Assembly (NCBI GenBank): GCA_034336665.1
Contig: JAPFBE010000002.1
Location: forward strand, 37,489,406-37,553,405
Direction: 5' to 3'
DNA length: 64,000 nt
Source of the DNA: Luscinia megarhynchos
Lineage: Eukaryota; Chordata; Aves; Passeriformes; Turdidae
Part shown: one piece after another, positions 25,418 to 37,511 of the stretch
Position numbering within the stretch: the stretch's first letter is position 1
How the letters are laid out: every line of letters begins with the position of its first letter
Made by a program: the position numbers and the translations under genes
Notes under the pieces: generated by a model
Told to the model about the DNA's origin: nothing
What the model saw: the letters and a program-made list of their open reading frames with translations, nothing else
The model's database searches: none

Positions 25418-27228
25418 CTAAGAAAACAGAGACACAATTCCACATAATATTTCACAAATTATTCAACAAAAGCTCCATATATAACATGTATTACACAGGT
25501 AATTTCATTTCAGCCCATGCCCATTCCAGACTTTCATGCCCAGCAGAAAGAATTTTATTCATCTGTAGTCGTGATCTCAAGTTCTCAGTCGAATGGAATA
25601 AGCTTTTTCAAATCAAGCTATTCAAGTTCTTAAATATCCAATTCTTTCACTTTGACTCCAAGATAGAATAACCAGAAAGTTCCACTTTCACCACACATTT
25701 AAATGCTTCTAAGTGAATGGGGCAAAAATTCTGAGCACCTTTTCTACCAAGCTTCTATGACTGAGCTTTTTAAGCATGGGTTGGTTTTTTTCAGCCTTAC
25801 TAGCCTTGCTATAAAACAGCCATTGTTCATATTTCACTGACCTTACTCTTTGCCCAAGCAGTGGAGGGGCTGAAGGGGGAAGGTTGTCTACACACACAAC
25901 AATACATTATTGTGCTTATTTCAATATCACTCTGCTCCAGGGTGAACTACTTGGCTTTAAAATGTCACGGACTGGTATTGTAAGTGATGAAATCTTTAGA
26001 AAAATTTCAGCAAAACCTCAAATGATTTATAAAATCATTAGGCTCTCTTGGCAACCACTCTTTCATGATGTGAAATTGTACATTTTAGAGTGCTCATAAT
26101 AAATTGGATAAAGAAACTCTCAAATCAGGAAGATTCCTGAGCCTGAAATACAGGCAAAGTTCATTACAGAACTTCAAGTCTCCTGTCTCTAACACAAATT
26201 TAGTATCTGCTTTACTGTCCTGCACTAGGAATTCTGAGATGACACTGCCTGTCTGCTCCTTTGCCTAGTATTTCTAATAACATCCTTGTCTTTTCCCTGC
26301 ATTCTCAGACTCAAATTCACACCAAATTGTCTTTTCATTCATTGTAAGCTCAGCTTCATCCCCAGAGCCTGTCCACACTAAAACCAAAGTCTACCTATTG
26401 TGGTGTAAGAATATAAATGTTAGATAAGGAGAAATGAAGATTAAAGTATTGGAATTTTTCACTGAAGACAGTAATTATTTGTCTAAAAAACTAACTCATC
26501 TAAAAAGGTTACTTTTTATTAGGATAAGAAAGTGGCTTTTTTAATCATGTGTACTCATATAGACACACATCCACCAGGAGGTGCATGCCTTCATCGTGCA
26601 TTCCACCACGCAGGTTTTAATTGCACTGAATTTATTCCAAAATTTCTTTTCACTCAATGTCTCTCATCACTAGCTACAAACAAAAAAAGTATGCGAGAAG
26701 ATAGCATGACAGCACGTGCAGGAATATTTTTGTGAGACAGTTCTCAAAAACTCAGCTATAATTTTTCTCATCTGTAAAGTTCTTGATAAATTGTTCCATG
26801 TACTTGTCATTTTCCCATATACATTTCTGCAGAAGATGAAAACAGTGCTCCACTGCAAGAATATAATTATTAATAACTGAACTTTACACCAAAATGAGTT
26901 GCTTCTATTTTAGGATATTAAATGCAAACAAATTTTGATCAATTTGCAATTAAGCTACAGAGCAGCTCCCTAGCCAACATACTGCCTTACAGGAAATCAC
27001 TAACATTCTATTTTGAATTTTCAATTGGAAATCAACTTTAAAAAAAAAAAATTTGTATTCCAAAGCAAAACTTAGAAGTTATTTAATACTATCTCTATAT
27101 TTCATACTTCTAACTTCTGTTTGCTTTTCCTATGCAGAGAACTGCCCAATAAACCCACCAAAGCTTCATACAAAGCAACATAAAGAAAGAAGTAATCATC
27201 TTTTTTTCACAAAGGGAAGATTGCTTAC

Positions 27229-27296
27229 CTTACATTCACAGGTGTGTGTGGATGCCAGAGCGGCTGAGCAGGATGTATATTAGGATGATACTGTGG
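27229..27296 (-). CDS. EPB41L4B: EPB41L4B exon 15 (His/Pro-rich linker, isoform branch point)
   Basis: This 68-nt exon reads PQYHPNIHPAQPLWHPHTPV then NV and leaves AG. It is rich in His and Pro like the mammalian counterpart. The donor is gtaagcaat; a second gt nine bases upstream is less likely because only the chosen site keeps frame with both possible next exons. The leftover AG makes AGC (Ser) with exon 16 for the long product or AGG (Arg) with the alternative last exon for the short product. The transcript therefore branches here. Confidence 0.94.
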
Positions 27297-28313
27297 CTGC
27301 AAATGGAAACATTGAACTTGGTTAATGAAACCACACAAAAGCTCCCTATTAACTTTTAACTTTTATTTTCCTGGGGTCATGAGGAATACATTTAAGGTGA
27401 ACCCTAGAAACCCTAATGCTTCAGACCTTTTCCCCATGTCAGTGAGCACATACATGAAAGCCTCTTGGTGATGAGCCTGCTTATTAGAACACACTCATGG
27501 GACAATGAAAAGAAAATTGCTCTCCTGTTTGACAGGGAACCTGGCACATCTAGTGCTTCTCGTAGAAAGCATATAAAAAAATGTCAACTTTGATCAAAGG
27601 TGGAGAGTAAGAAAGGTTATAAGAGCAGGCTTCAGATGGTCTCCTATCTTTGGTGACAGCACTTCCCTCTCATATCCACAATATCTTGAAGAGAAACAGT
27701 AAAACAAAATCACTGGTGAGAGTTTTTAATAAAAAAGTCTTAAGACTAAGTTCTCATGCACATACAGGGTTTGGAAGCTTGCTTTTTCTCAGTACTCACT
27801 GACTGTCAGTAGCACAGATGACAACCAGGTAATGTTTTCCCTGGAGTGTATTAAAAAAACCCCAACAAGCATTTGACCAGCAGTGAACTCTGTAAGTGTT
27901 GTGATGAGGGAGGTAATTGCAACTTTGAAATTGTCACGATCACCCACTGTGAGAGGCTGCTCTAGACAAAAGCTTGCTCACAGAGCAGTCTCCTGGGGCC
28001 CATCACATTCACAATCCCAAAGGGCTTTAACTTTCACAGAAAGGAAAGGGAAGGGAAGGGAAAGAAGATGGCAAATCTTGCTCAGCTTGCAGAGCATCCA
28101 AGACTACAGGGGAAAAAAGAGAAAATAGTTCCTCCACCTTCTCCACAAGCCCAATGCAGTGCTGTTTATTTCTGACACATCAGAAAATCTCACCCCAGAG
28201 TAAGGAATGGGGAGCAAAACAGCTGTACAAATTATAAAGAGCAAAAATATTTACCACAAAATATGAAAACTACCGCATTTTCCTCTGTAATGTTTCCTCT
28301 AGTATGCTCTTAC
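27297..28313 (-). other. EPB41L4B: EPB41L4B intron 14
   Basis: A 1.0-kb intron containing a short GGGAA-type purine repeat at 28041-28064; nothing else is recognisable. Confidence 0.85.
28041..28064 (+). repeat. (GGGAA)n simple repeat
   Basis: A short purine repeat made of aaggg units, with about four copies. Confidence 0.85.
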
Positions 28314-28347
28314 CTGATAGTTATGGACTTCAGGAGTATTTTTAGCA
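28314..28347 (-). CDS. EPB41L4B: EPB41L4B exon 14 (34-nt micro-exon, linker)
   Basis: This 34-nt exon completes Cys and reads AKNTPEVHNYQ, ending in phase 0. It aligns with the mammalian linker (SKTNPEVHNYQ, from memory). The acceptor is a long T/C run ending ctctcttag and the donor is gtaagagc. Exon 13 (31 nt) and exon 14 (34 nt) are not multiples of three on their own but together total 65, so both are needed to keep frame with their neighbours. Confidence 0.93.
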
Positions 28348-28831
28348 CTAAGAGAGAAAAAAAAATTGCTTTTATGTAATCAATACATCTGACATCACAA
28401 TGTTTTTTAGTTTAGAGAAGTACTGTAGAGAAGTAAAATTCATATTCTTAAGGACATCATTATTTTATCCAAGATATACATACATACAGCTAATGTGAAA
28501 GGTGGGGTGTAAAATTTTTTTCTTCACTTTAGATTTAAAAAACACAAATTATGCTTGATAAGTTAGCATAAAGAGCAATGAGCCAAAAGGAAGTATGTTT
28601 TACTTTAATCTGATTTCATATATAAAAATAATTTTTAAAAATAGATTAAACAAAAGGAAACAGGCAGGCCCCAAGAAGAATCTGGTGATGCGTAATAACG
28701 AGACATGCCAAAGCAATTCACCCACACCAGAGAATCTGTTTCTACAAATCCTAAAGCAGACATTGTCTTCAGAATCTTTTTAGCCTGAGAACAGCAACTG
28801 AGAGGTAGAGAGAACTTGGGCAGTCACTTAC
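28348..28831 (-). other. EPB41L4B: EPB41L4B intron 13
   Basis: A 484-base AT-rich intron between the two micro-exons; no element is seen. Confidence 0.85.
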
Positions 28832-28862
28832 CACAGTTGTGCTGCTTTCACAGGATTGTTTG
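28832..28862 (-). CDS. EPB41L4B: EPB41L4B exon 13 (31-nt micro-exon, linker)
   Basis: This 31-nt exon completes Ala and reads NNPVKAAQL, then TG of a Cys codon. It matches the mammalian linker (SNPVIAAQLC, from memory). The acceptor is a strong pyrimidine tract ending ctttttaag and the donor is gtaagtgac. It is too short to stand out as an ORF. It is supported by frame continuity between exons 12 and 14 and by similarity. Confidence 0.92.
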
Positions 28863-30868
28863 CTTAAAAAGAAATAAACACAAAATCTTAAGACAAGTGA
28901 AATATCAGCCATTTTGCAGCTCTTGTTGCTGTTGGCTGTTACACTATGGCTAAAGTGAATCCTCATACAGATGTATTTGCACAGAAGTGTCTGAATTTCA
29001 AGTGCAGCCCTGTGCTTTCTAGCAATCCTGTGCGACACCATAAAGTGTGAATGAGAAAGACACAAATCTCCCTCTGGTCCTGCAAGAGTGAAAGCCCTTT
29101 AGAGATGACAGCAGACGAGCATATTCTTCCCAAATGCCACAACAGCACTTTTGGCACAGTATGCTCTGCACAACCAGAACACTTTTTTTCTCACCTTACT
29201 GTAGCACCATGCCAATACCATCAAGTCCATTGGAAATCAGGAACTACCAATTTTCATGTTCTTATAGAAACCAGAGTATTCACAAAGCTGGTAACGGCCT
29301 GTGTCTAATAACAGGGAAGAAAGGTAGCCAAAATAGCCCATCAGCTGGGAATCCTGGGAGGCACTGAGTAATCCTGAGGAACAGGGTCTGAGCCTGTGCT
29401 CTGGACAGGCTGGAAAGAATGGTGAACGTGGCAGCTGAGTAACTGGAGTGTATCATCTCTTTTTCATGACTGGGTGTTTCAAGAGAACTGAAAAATTTCT
29501 CAGTGATAAAGAAAATCCAACTGACTTCAGAATGCAGGAAGCTGATGACACACTGCAGGAGTCTCAAAGCAACAGAGCTAGGAGAGAATCCAGCCCTTAT
29601 GGGCTGCATTTAGGTACAGGGCTTAATGGTCAAAAGATGCATGAAAGATAATAACCCACAGGGAGTTTTGCATTAACTTAACCAACATGTTGAACTCTCT
29701 AGAAGGAGATCACTTGGGTGAAAGAAGTTCTGACTAGCTGCAATGGATGGGGAACCTATAAGCATAAGCCATGCTTTCTCTCTTCACCCTCTGTCTTACA
29801 GACATAAGTACAGAAGCACTGAGACTCAAGGCAAAATATGTAGGTCTGTCAGACCCTGCTATGGCAATAATAAAATTTAAAGAATTGATTCTCCCTCATA
29901 TAAAATAACCCACACTATATAGGTGATTCTCATGACTCACATAACAGCATCACACAGATTTATTAAATTTGCATTTCAGTTAAGCAAACTCCTTCCATGG
30001 ACTAGGGAAGGAAGCAGGAGAAAGAGTTACAGCCTTTAGAAAACATGTGTGCTTGCCACCCGTTCTTCCCCCACATAGAAATGTCCCCATAATACCACAG
30101 GGCTGTTCATGGAACTGTGGTTTATATTCTGGGAACGCCAATGAGCGCAAAGACATTCGAAGAGAATGGCATCTCTCCCTGCTCTGTACAGCAGCCTTGC
30201 TCCATATAGCAATTATACCTGCAGGCTCAAGTAATACAGAATTGGCAAAGGGTTATCTTGCAGTGCTCCTGCCTAGGTTTTTCTACATAGAACAAAAAGT
30301 TCACGTTTTTAAGGACAAATTACCAAATCACAAGGGGAATAAATTCCTTGTCATTCCATTAAATTCAGGACATCTCAATTCCCAGGGCAAGCTAGTTAAT
30401 CTGGATAGGTGGATAAAATGTCATTACAGTCAGGAAAGCCACAACTGCATAATGAGACTACTCAACAACCCTAAAATTGTCTGGCTAGATAAGCAAGTCA
30501 GTGAGGCTTCTGGACACTGCTCCACCCCACATGACACGAGCAATTCTTCAAAAACACATCACACGCTTTCCCTTAGTGGGTTTTCTGCAACTTTTCTTTC
30601 TTCCTCAATAGAGCAACAAAAGAAACCATTGGTACCTCCTCCATAGGTGGGGGTGGAAGAATTAATTGTAGACAGAGATTAAAAACAGAAGATGGAAACA
30701 ACAAACTCTGGCAAAAAAAAACCTCCGTGCACGTTCTGATTTTTCAGATCTCACATATTCTTTTTATAATGTGGCACAGATGATTGTAATGAGACATTTA
30801 TAGGATTTAGCAGGGGCACCTGCATGACCAATTCAGTGCCCAGATGTACAAAATATAAAACCACTTAC
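28863..30868 (-). other. EPB41L4B: EPB41L4B intron 12
   Basis: A 2.0-kb intron. On the opposite strand it contains an unusually long open frame at 30047-30646 with no recognised similarity. I see no repeat family. Confidence 0.85.
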
Positions 30869-30978
30869 CCTTGTAAGTGGAATGCCTCCGAGAAGGGTAT
30901 CTCTTGCTGGGCCTTCTTTCAAATGTACTAGTCCTACGTAATCTTGTCCCGTGCGTTGCTTGATATTCTGTCCTCCCA
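30869..30978 (-). CDS. EPB41L4B: EPB41L4B exon 12 (basic FA region)
   Basis: This 110-nt exon completes Ser and reads GRTEYQATHGTRLRRTSTFE then RRPSKRYPSRRHSTYK, leaving G for the Ala that opens exon 13. It is the very basic end of the FA region. RRTS, RRPS and RRHS are evident basophilic-kinase consensus sites. In the related Yurt and EPB41L5 proteins the FA region is a known aPKC target, so similar control here is an inference. The acceptor is gtgttttaag and the donor is gtaagtgg. Confidence 0.97.
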
Positions 30979-31081
30979 CTTAAAACACAGAAATAAACAA
31001 AGTAAACTACTGCCTCCTGCAGGAAGCTGCACCTGCTCCTTTGCATAAAGATAAATATGTTGCTGTTACTTCACTAAATAC

Positions 31082-31251
31082 CTGAATCTGAAGCGTGATC
31101 CCAGCCTTATGAAGTCGGATCTGCTAGATTTGCTATTTGCTGGGGCTCTCAATCTGAAGAAAGCGTGGTGCTCCACCGCACACTTCCACAAATGTTTGCA
31201 CGTTTTGGCACTGTCTAACCGGAAAACAAATGTGTGCTCTTGCTCTCTGCC
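31082..31251 (-). CDS. EPB41L4B: EPB41L4B exon 11 (end of F3, start of FA region)
   Basis: This 170-nt exon reads [20 protein letters not shown], then [20 protein letters not shown], then [16 protein letters not shown], ending two bases into a Ser codon. 'CKHLWKC.VEHH.FFRL' is the C-terminal helix motif of F3 in the whole 4.1 group. The following 'F..LGS+FR.SG+T' opens the FERM-adjacent (FA) region, which is a phosphorylation-controlled element in this family. The acceptor is tgcatttag and the donor is gtattt, a weak site before a 103-base intron. Confidence 0.97.
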
Positions 31252-31423
31252 CTAAATGCAGAAACAAAAGCTTTGGAAGTTGGCATGCATGATATTAGTT
31301 ATTGTCCTTGGTAGGAGAAACACAGCCTGGGCCAACAGTGTGCTGAGCCTCTCTTGTGTTCTTACCAGCCTGAGCACACATCACACTTTGTTGGATCAGG
31401 CCCAAGTAAGGGAAAGAAGTTAC

Positions 31424-31493
31424 CTGTTCATCATCTTCTACAACCACGAGCGTTAGTTTGCTCTTTTTAAAGTCCATTTTTGTGATTTTAGGC
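31424..31493 (-). CDS. EPB41L4B: EPB41L4B exon 10 (F3 lobe)
   Basis: This 70-nt exon completes Trp and reads PKITKMDFKKSKLTLVVVED then DEQ, ending in phase 0. The 'WP.I.K..FK+.....V' run is an F3 signature, and the LTLVVVEDD(D/E)Q version is diagnostic for EPB41L4B. The acceptor is ttgtgtttag and the donor is gtaacttc. Confidence 0.97.
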
Positions 31494-31731
31494 CTAAACA
31501 CAAGAATCAAAAAGAATAAAATTAAAGGAATATGAAAATAATTTTATTTCAATAGCTATTTCACATTTCAGAGTGGTACTTCTAACCAGGCCAATCTACA
31601 TTCAGATTTAACCTTCAGACTAAACTTTGTAGATCCAATTAAAAATTACTAAATGCAGTCAAGATCCCATTATGCAAAGGAGAAAGATTTCAGCATTTTA
31701 ACAAAAGGAACATAACACAAAATCAGATTAC

Positions 31732-31820
31732 CAAAAGAATAAGCCTATTTTGTTGGCTCCTTCAAAGATCAATATGCCTGTTGGTGTCAGTCCAAGAGCA
31801 TATTCACAACCATCTCTTCC
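31732..31820 (-). CDS. EPB41L4B: EPB41L4B exon 9 (F3 lobe)
   Basis: This 89-nt exon reads [20 protein letters not shown] then GANKIGLFF and ends two bases into a Trp codon. It starts the F3 (PH/PTB-like) lobe; 'Y.LG.TP.GI.+F.G..KIG.F.W' is the canonical strand pattern. The acceptor is acttgcttgcag and the donor is gtaatctg, which is weaker than consensus. Confidence 0.96.
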
Positions 31821-32358
31821 CTGCAAGCAAGTACAGAATAAATAATCAATCTGCCATGAGCTGTGTAAATCTTAATACCATAGTATTGCAAAATCCATAG
31901 GTCTTAAACTAAACAATAAGGTTGCCATATTCTCTTAACATTACAGAGCAGAAGAATAAGCATCTGTATTGGGTGCAAAGTGGCATATTTTGGAAACAGG
32001 AGGCTGCAGGGTGCCCTTTGTGGGAGGAGGCCATGTGCTGCTCAGAGTGCTCTGAGATCCATGGAGATGGAGCCACACCAACACTGTATCCAGGGGAACC
32101 CACACCTCACCTCACCTGTTTAACAGCAGGCAGCTCCTGCCAGGGGTAAGGAGACACAGCAGGAAGAAACTGAGGGACACAGGAAAGACATGTGGAAAGG
32201 AATACTGTGGGAGCACAGAGAAGCACCCTTGGGAGCAGTGCTGCAGGTGGGAATGGCTTCTGAGGGATCATGGCTCACAGGACAACCCAGACCAGAACAA
32301 GGACATGCTTCAGGGCAGGGACCTCACATGATAAAACAGAACATCACATGGATCTTAC
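31821..32358 (-). other. EPB41L4B: EPB41L4B intron 8
   Basis: A 538-base intron with a locally GC-richer middle (about 31980-32310) and no recognisable repeat. Confidence 0.85.
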
Positions 32359-32446
32359 CTTAACCACATGCATATCTACACCGTACATTTCTAGCCACTT
32401 AGCTTTGTTCAAGTAGCACAATTCAGCCTGCGCCGGGCTCTTTCCC
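32359..32446 (-). CDS. EPB41L4B: EPB41L4B exon 8 (end of F2, start of F3)
   Basis: This 88-nt exon completes Arg and reads [20 protein letters not shown] then YGVDMHVVK, ending in phase 0. 'A...(Y/F)L..A..L..YGVD.H' is the F2-F3 boundary signature of 4.1-type FERM domains. The acceptor is tgttcatag and the donor is gtaagatcc. Cys replaces the Ser I remember in the mammalian sequence, in ELCYLNKA. The exon ends in VVK just before the GRDG turn. Confidence 0.96.
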
Positions 32447-33090
32447 CTATGAACAAAAAATTCTTACTTCATGGTAAAAACATTTCTGTCTGCTTTAAAT
32501 GCTTTCAGATTCATTCCCCTAACCCTTTTATTTGTGTCCCCAATCTTAATGACACTAAATGTTACTTCAAACTTAGTTTATATTTTTACCCTGTTCCCTC
32601 CAAATTGAAATAAAATGGAGGACTGAAAATGCAAAAAGGTCTAAAATTGCCAATAAGGATGAAAGTTCAGGTACAAAACATGACTGAAATGTACCATACT
32701 TATTAATAAAAGATAACATGAGAGAATATGTTGCTCATGATAAAATAAAATGAACATGAGTTTACTACCACCCTAAACAGAAAATTTATGTTTGAATGGA
32801 AAGAAGGAGAGAAATAGATTTATTTCCAATATCAAACGGGAAAAAGACCTGGCTCCCTTAAATTATTACAAAATAATCTAAAGAAAAACCAATAAAAAAT
32901 TAAAACTCACACCATTAACCTTCCCTTAAATTACTGCCTGCCAGTTCTAGGGAAGGTGAGGGCTCAAAGCCTTTTTACAGTACTTCTCCACCAACAAACA
33001 TAATCCCCATTTCCGCCTGTTGAAAGGACTTGACTTTGGAAGAGAAGAAAACCTGTTGCTAGAGACCCCACTCCCACACAGGTACTCTAC
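32447..33090 (-). other. EPB41L4B: EPB41L4B intron 7
   Basis: A 644-base AT-rich intron inside the compact exon cluster; nothing else is seen. Confidence 0.85.
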
Positions 33091-33211
33091 CTGCACTCCT
33101 TCCATTTCTGAAAAATGTCAAATTCCATTGCTTCAGTCTGGTTTGGTGCAAACCTGAATTCAGACACAAGCTCTGGTGTGTGCTCAGGGTGCTCACACTC
33201 TCCCAACTCAG
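33091..33211 (-). CDS. EPB41L4B: EPB41L4B exon 7 (F2 lobe)
   Basis: This 121-nt exon reads [19 protein letters not shown], then [21 protein letters not shown], and ends two bases into an Arg codon. AELG(E/D) followed by 'P..........F.P' is the classic F2 motif, and the cysteine-containing 'GECE' version is characteristic of the L4B/L5 branch. The acceptor is gttgatttcag and the donor is gtagag. It is the first exon of the compact cluster at 33.2-30.9 kb. The mammalian protein, as I recall it, has Ile where this one has Ala before PNQT. Confidence 0.96.
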
Positions 33212-35712
33212 CTGAAATCAACCAATTGAGAAATTAAAAAGATAAAGACCTTGGGATGACCAGAAATATTTAATTCCATTACCCTACAAAGACAAGGATA
33301 GTTTGCAAGTTCCTAAGCATGTTGCAGAGTGCATTTGTGCCAATGCTTTAAGTTAACACCATATCCCCCCACTCCTGGTCCCAGTAAATTCAAACCAGGT
33401 TTTACAGCAGAAGTCAGATAAATGCATTGGCAGGAGCAGAGTAACACTGTGGTACAGAATTCTGGAATTCAGGAATGTTATGACTGAACCAGCTCAACTA
33501 AAGCTGCTACTCTGGATTTTAAAGCACTTCTATGAAATAAATTTTCTATTAAAAACAATCATCAATGCATCTTCTGTTTTAGGACAGGTTACTTCGAAAC
33601 TTCCTCTCACTGCATACTTTCCATTCCCTAACACTTCCCATTCCATTGCATGCTTTGTTATGTCCTGGTTTAGAACAAATTTAAGAGTTATGCTTCTGTT
33701 CATGTCAAAGCACAAAGGGAATTCCTAGTCCATGAAACCAGTGATAAAACTGTGTGTTTTTTAAAATCACAGTGGTGGTGTAATATTCAGATCAAGTAAT
33801 TGTTAAAGAAAAAAATGCTGAAACATTAACATAATTAAGGTGTCACTTTCTACTTATATACTTAGGCTCTGGTGTTTTCTTTTCTAGGAGCAGAACACTT
33901 TCCAACTCCACTGAGCTCAGGAGGAGATGCAAGTGCTGAGCATTTCAGTGACTGACACCCTTAGCTGCCTTGTGTCTGTGACAGCTCTGCTGCTGGAGCC
34001 TCTCAGCAGTACTAAGAGGCTGCAGTGTCACTGCCTCAGGACTGTGTGGCAAACATCAGTGGAAAATGCACTCTTCAGCAATACCATGTGCCACCTGACA
34101 TATGATGGGATTCCCAACCAGGCCTTTGTCAGTCAGCATTCTTAACTGTTTACTACTCTTACTACTACTACCAAAATAAATAAAAATAAAAATGGAAAAG
34201 CATAGAAGGAAAACTAAATCCGTTGAAGAAAACAGTTTCATTCCTTCAGGGTGCTTTTACACTTAACAGCTGCAAAAATTTTACTCACAGTCTGACTTCA
34301 AAAATACCTAGCAGGATCCATCAGTAGATAGGAAGTTACATTTAAAATCCAATCTGTTGGCTGATAACACCTACTAGGTGGTTTTGAGAACTTGAGCTTT
34401 GCTGAAACACTTAGCAGTCCTGAGGATATTAAACAGATTGAGTTCAATGGTCTTAATTTTTAATTACTGTCTCACACTTTTTTTTTTCTCTCAACAGTAA
34501 TCTTCCATAGTGTGTTACAGCATTCTTATCTCTGTTAAAGAAAATGATATACAGATATATCTCAGCTCCAAGCTGGAAGTTATTTAACTCAGGTATTAAA
34601 GAATTACTGGCAGTCCAGTCTTCAGTATAACAAGAGGGAGCCACAGCAAATACATTAGCAAGGAGGACTCCAAGGGGAGAGAAAAATATAAGGATCTGAA
34701 GTTTGATGTGCTGCCAACCATGTAGGAAAAACATGGGAGATTTCTCTACTACTTAACTGAGAGAGAAGGCGGGGAAGGAAGGCTGACTGTGCTGTCAAAG
34801 AGGATGTGTAGGGATGAGAAGAATCATGAGCTGTTAGGACACAAGACACACAGAGAAGCTAAGGCACTACTATTAGGTAGCAGAAAAATATCACCCTTGT
34901 TTCTCCACAGCTGTACTCACTGCTTATTCACTTCCAGGTGAATTGTGTTATCTTTCTGATGTCTGAGAAATAGGCCTCCAGTTTAAAAGTCAGTAGGAGA
35001 CCTGCCAGTTCCCTGCACATGGTTGGAGGGCAGAGGAAGAAGGGGCTGTCACACTCTCTGTGAGGATGCTGTCTCTGGTGGGTTGGAACTGCACTCCTGA
35101 ATGGTCCAGCAGCACCAGTATTTCACAATGCAAGGACCCATCTCTTCATTTGTGCCTTCATGACATGCTTTGGCATTCCCCTTCTCTGCCCCTTTTTTTA
35201 GGGGGGGTGGAAGCTGGGGAAAGCATTACATAACACATGTATATATACATTATCTGTGCTCTTCAAAAAATTACCAAGGGAACATTTTCAAAAGGATGAC
35301 TCCCAGAAAGTTTTTGGAAACTCCAAAAATATATTTATTTTTAAATATATGGCTGATTCTTTCATAGAGAGGGAAAAAAAGCTTGCAGTATCCCATGCAT
35401 AAGATGTCTTATGATTAGAAATGAAAACTGGAGATGTGAGAAGATGTTTTCCTTTTCAATTTAATTAGCAGCTTCAAAAGTATATCTGGTTCAACACTAA
35501 GACCATATAACACTAATGAGGCAGTTAGAAACTAACTGTAACAGTGAGCACTCAAGTTTGATGACATTTCTGCAGATAATCCCTATGTGAAGGATAATGT
35601 TATGTATCTGCTTCATATGTTACCCCATACTAAAAACCAATGTTACTCCCCACAGAATTTCCTTCATGGGACTGGCAACAAATCAACACACTTATGTTTG
35701 AAAGATGATTCA

Positions 35713-35714
35713 CA

Positions 35715-35746
<32 letters not shown>

Positions 35747-35760
35747 ATCCAAAAAAAACC
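35713..35760 (+). repeat. (AAAAC)n / A-rich simple repeat
   Basis: Five caaaa units follow an A run and are followed by another A8 run. I see no retrocopy body upstream that would make it a retroposon tail. Confidence 0.9.
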
Positions 35761-36178
35761 CCTTGGAAAGTGCTATTGGCAACCAAAAATTACTGTAACA
35801 GAAAACTCTCTTGATAAAATAAAAAAAGACAAGTATGAATTTTAAAGCTTATCTGTGAAAAGACTTTTCTTTCAGCAGGCTCAGACTACTATTGCCTAAA
35901 TAGCAATTTATAGCTTTTCCTTCACTCTTAGGAAAGGCACACTAAGGAGCAAGACTGCATTTTACAGAAAAAATGTAACCCACTGAGGAGGGAATAATTG
36001 ACATTTCTTTATACTTTTCTGCTTAATTACGTCTCCAATGTCAATAAAATGTAGCAAAATTTACACCAAAAATGCTTATTATTATGTATGTCAGCAAAGA
36101 GAATGAATTAGTTGCAATAATGAAGCAATTTTGGACAAGCTTATTGCAATGATGTCAAAATAGTGAAAACTGAAACTG

Positions 36179-36194
36179 AAAAAAAAAAAAAAAG
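36179..36194 (+). repeat. A16 homopolymer
   Basis: A simple A run in intron 6. Confidence 0.9.
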
Positions 36195-37511
36195 ACAGCA
36201 AGAAAGTATAAAAGCATGCTCCCACAGATAGCATCCAAGAGTACTACTTTTGGCAGATAGCTGGACACATCACAAACATGATGGACAGCTATTGTATTGC
36301 ATTTACTGTAATCACAGGTGTCAGTTACTACCCAAAATGTTGAGGCATCGACCTATTATTCTTTGCTTGGTCCTCCTTGCTTGGACCAGGTGTGAGGTTA
36401 CTGGAGTTTTTATCTGTGGAAACGTAAGCAACAAATCAAATTCGGGCTCTGCATTTCCTCCACCTCAAAAAGACAAAGGCAGTCTGCCTGCAGCAGTTCT
36501 TGGCACACCTGACAATCACAGTTGTGCCAACTGATGCAGTAAAACAATCCACTGCTTTAGGATTTACACCTGTTGCTGCTTGGAACTGAATTCCCAGTTT
36601 TGCCTGTCAAGTCCATCTAGAATCACTGACTTCCTTCCACTGCTGTATTAAATTAAGTTACTCTGCCTAAGCTCTCTGTGTGCCATGGTGCAACTGCCAG
36701 TGAAACAGGAAGAGAATTTTTCATTTCAATTAATTTTTCTGCTGATATGCCTAGAATTGTCCAGCTCATTGCACTTTCTTTTAGAAAAAAAATGAACTTG
36801 ATTTGAACTACATTACAAAAACTTTCTTCTCATCTGCAGAACGAATTGCCCAAAATGGAACAAATATTTGTATTAATATGCTTGCAGAAACAAAAAAAAC
36901 CCACATTGTCCTACAATAACATAATGAAACCCAGTGTTTGAAATTGCTTTTACATAGTGAAATCCTTGCTCCTGACACAGAAGTCATCTTAGTTCTCACC
37001 TTCCCATGTAATTCTCTCCTCTCCAGCACCTGCCACTCCCCTCCTCCTGTCCTGTAACCACCTCCTGAGTCACCCACCATGGAGGCTTCCTCTCCCAGGC
37101 ACTGTTTGGGCAGCAGGAAGCCCAAATTCACAGACACCCACCTCCCACAAACTGTGTGAAGGGCCAGCTGGCTCTTCAGGCTCAAGTGGCAACACTAGTG
37201 CAGGCACCACAGCTTCTCCCTCACCAGGGAGCTATTTTGGGTCCTTCTCCCCTGATCAGCCCTGGGCTTCCATGAAACTTTTGTCTAGCCACACTTTAGG
37301 GTCTCCCTCCCCATATCAAGTGTGATAATGTAGTTCAGAAGTTATGAATGGAGGCAAGTCAAGGAAAGTAATCTCCCTAAAATCCTGCACCTTGGGTAAA
37401 AGAATGGCATTTATATATTATCAGTGAGAGTGCAGTAGTAACAAAGGAAAATAAACCAGTAGGTGAGTTTTTTTAAAAATTAGGACAAACCACTTTCGAA
37501 AGATTGCATAC

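Larger units (their letters stand above)
24227..27228 (-). other. EPB41L4B: EPB41L4B intron 15, part upstream of the alternative last exon
   Basis: A 3.0-kb segment with one CR1 fragment (25025-25232) and, just beside it, a 25-base tandem duplication. The rest is AT-rich and unremarkable. Confidence 0.8.
33212..37511 (-). other. EPB41L4B: EPB41L4B intron 6
   Basis: A 4.3-kb intron. It holds an AAAAC-type simple repeat at 35713-35760 and an A16 run at 36179-36194. I see no other recognisable element. Confidence 0.85.
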
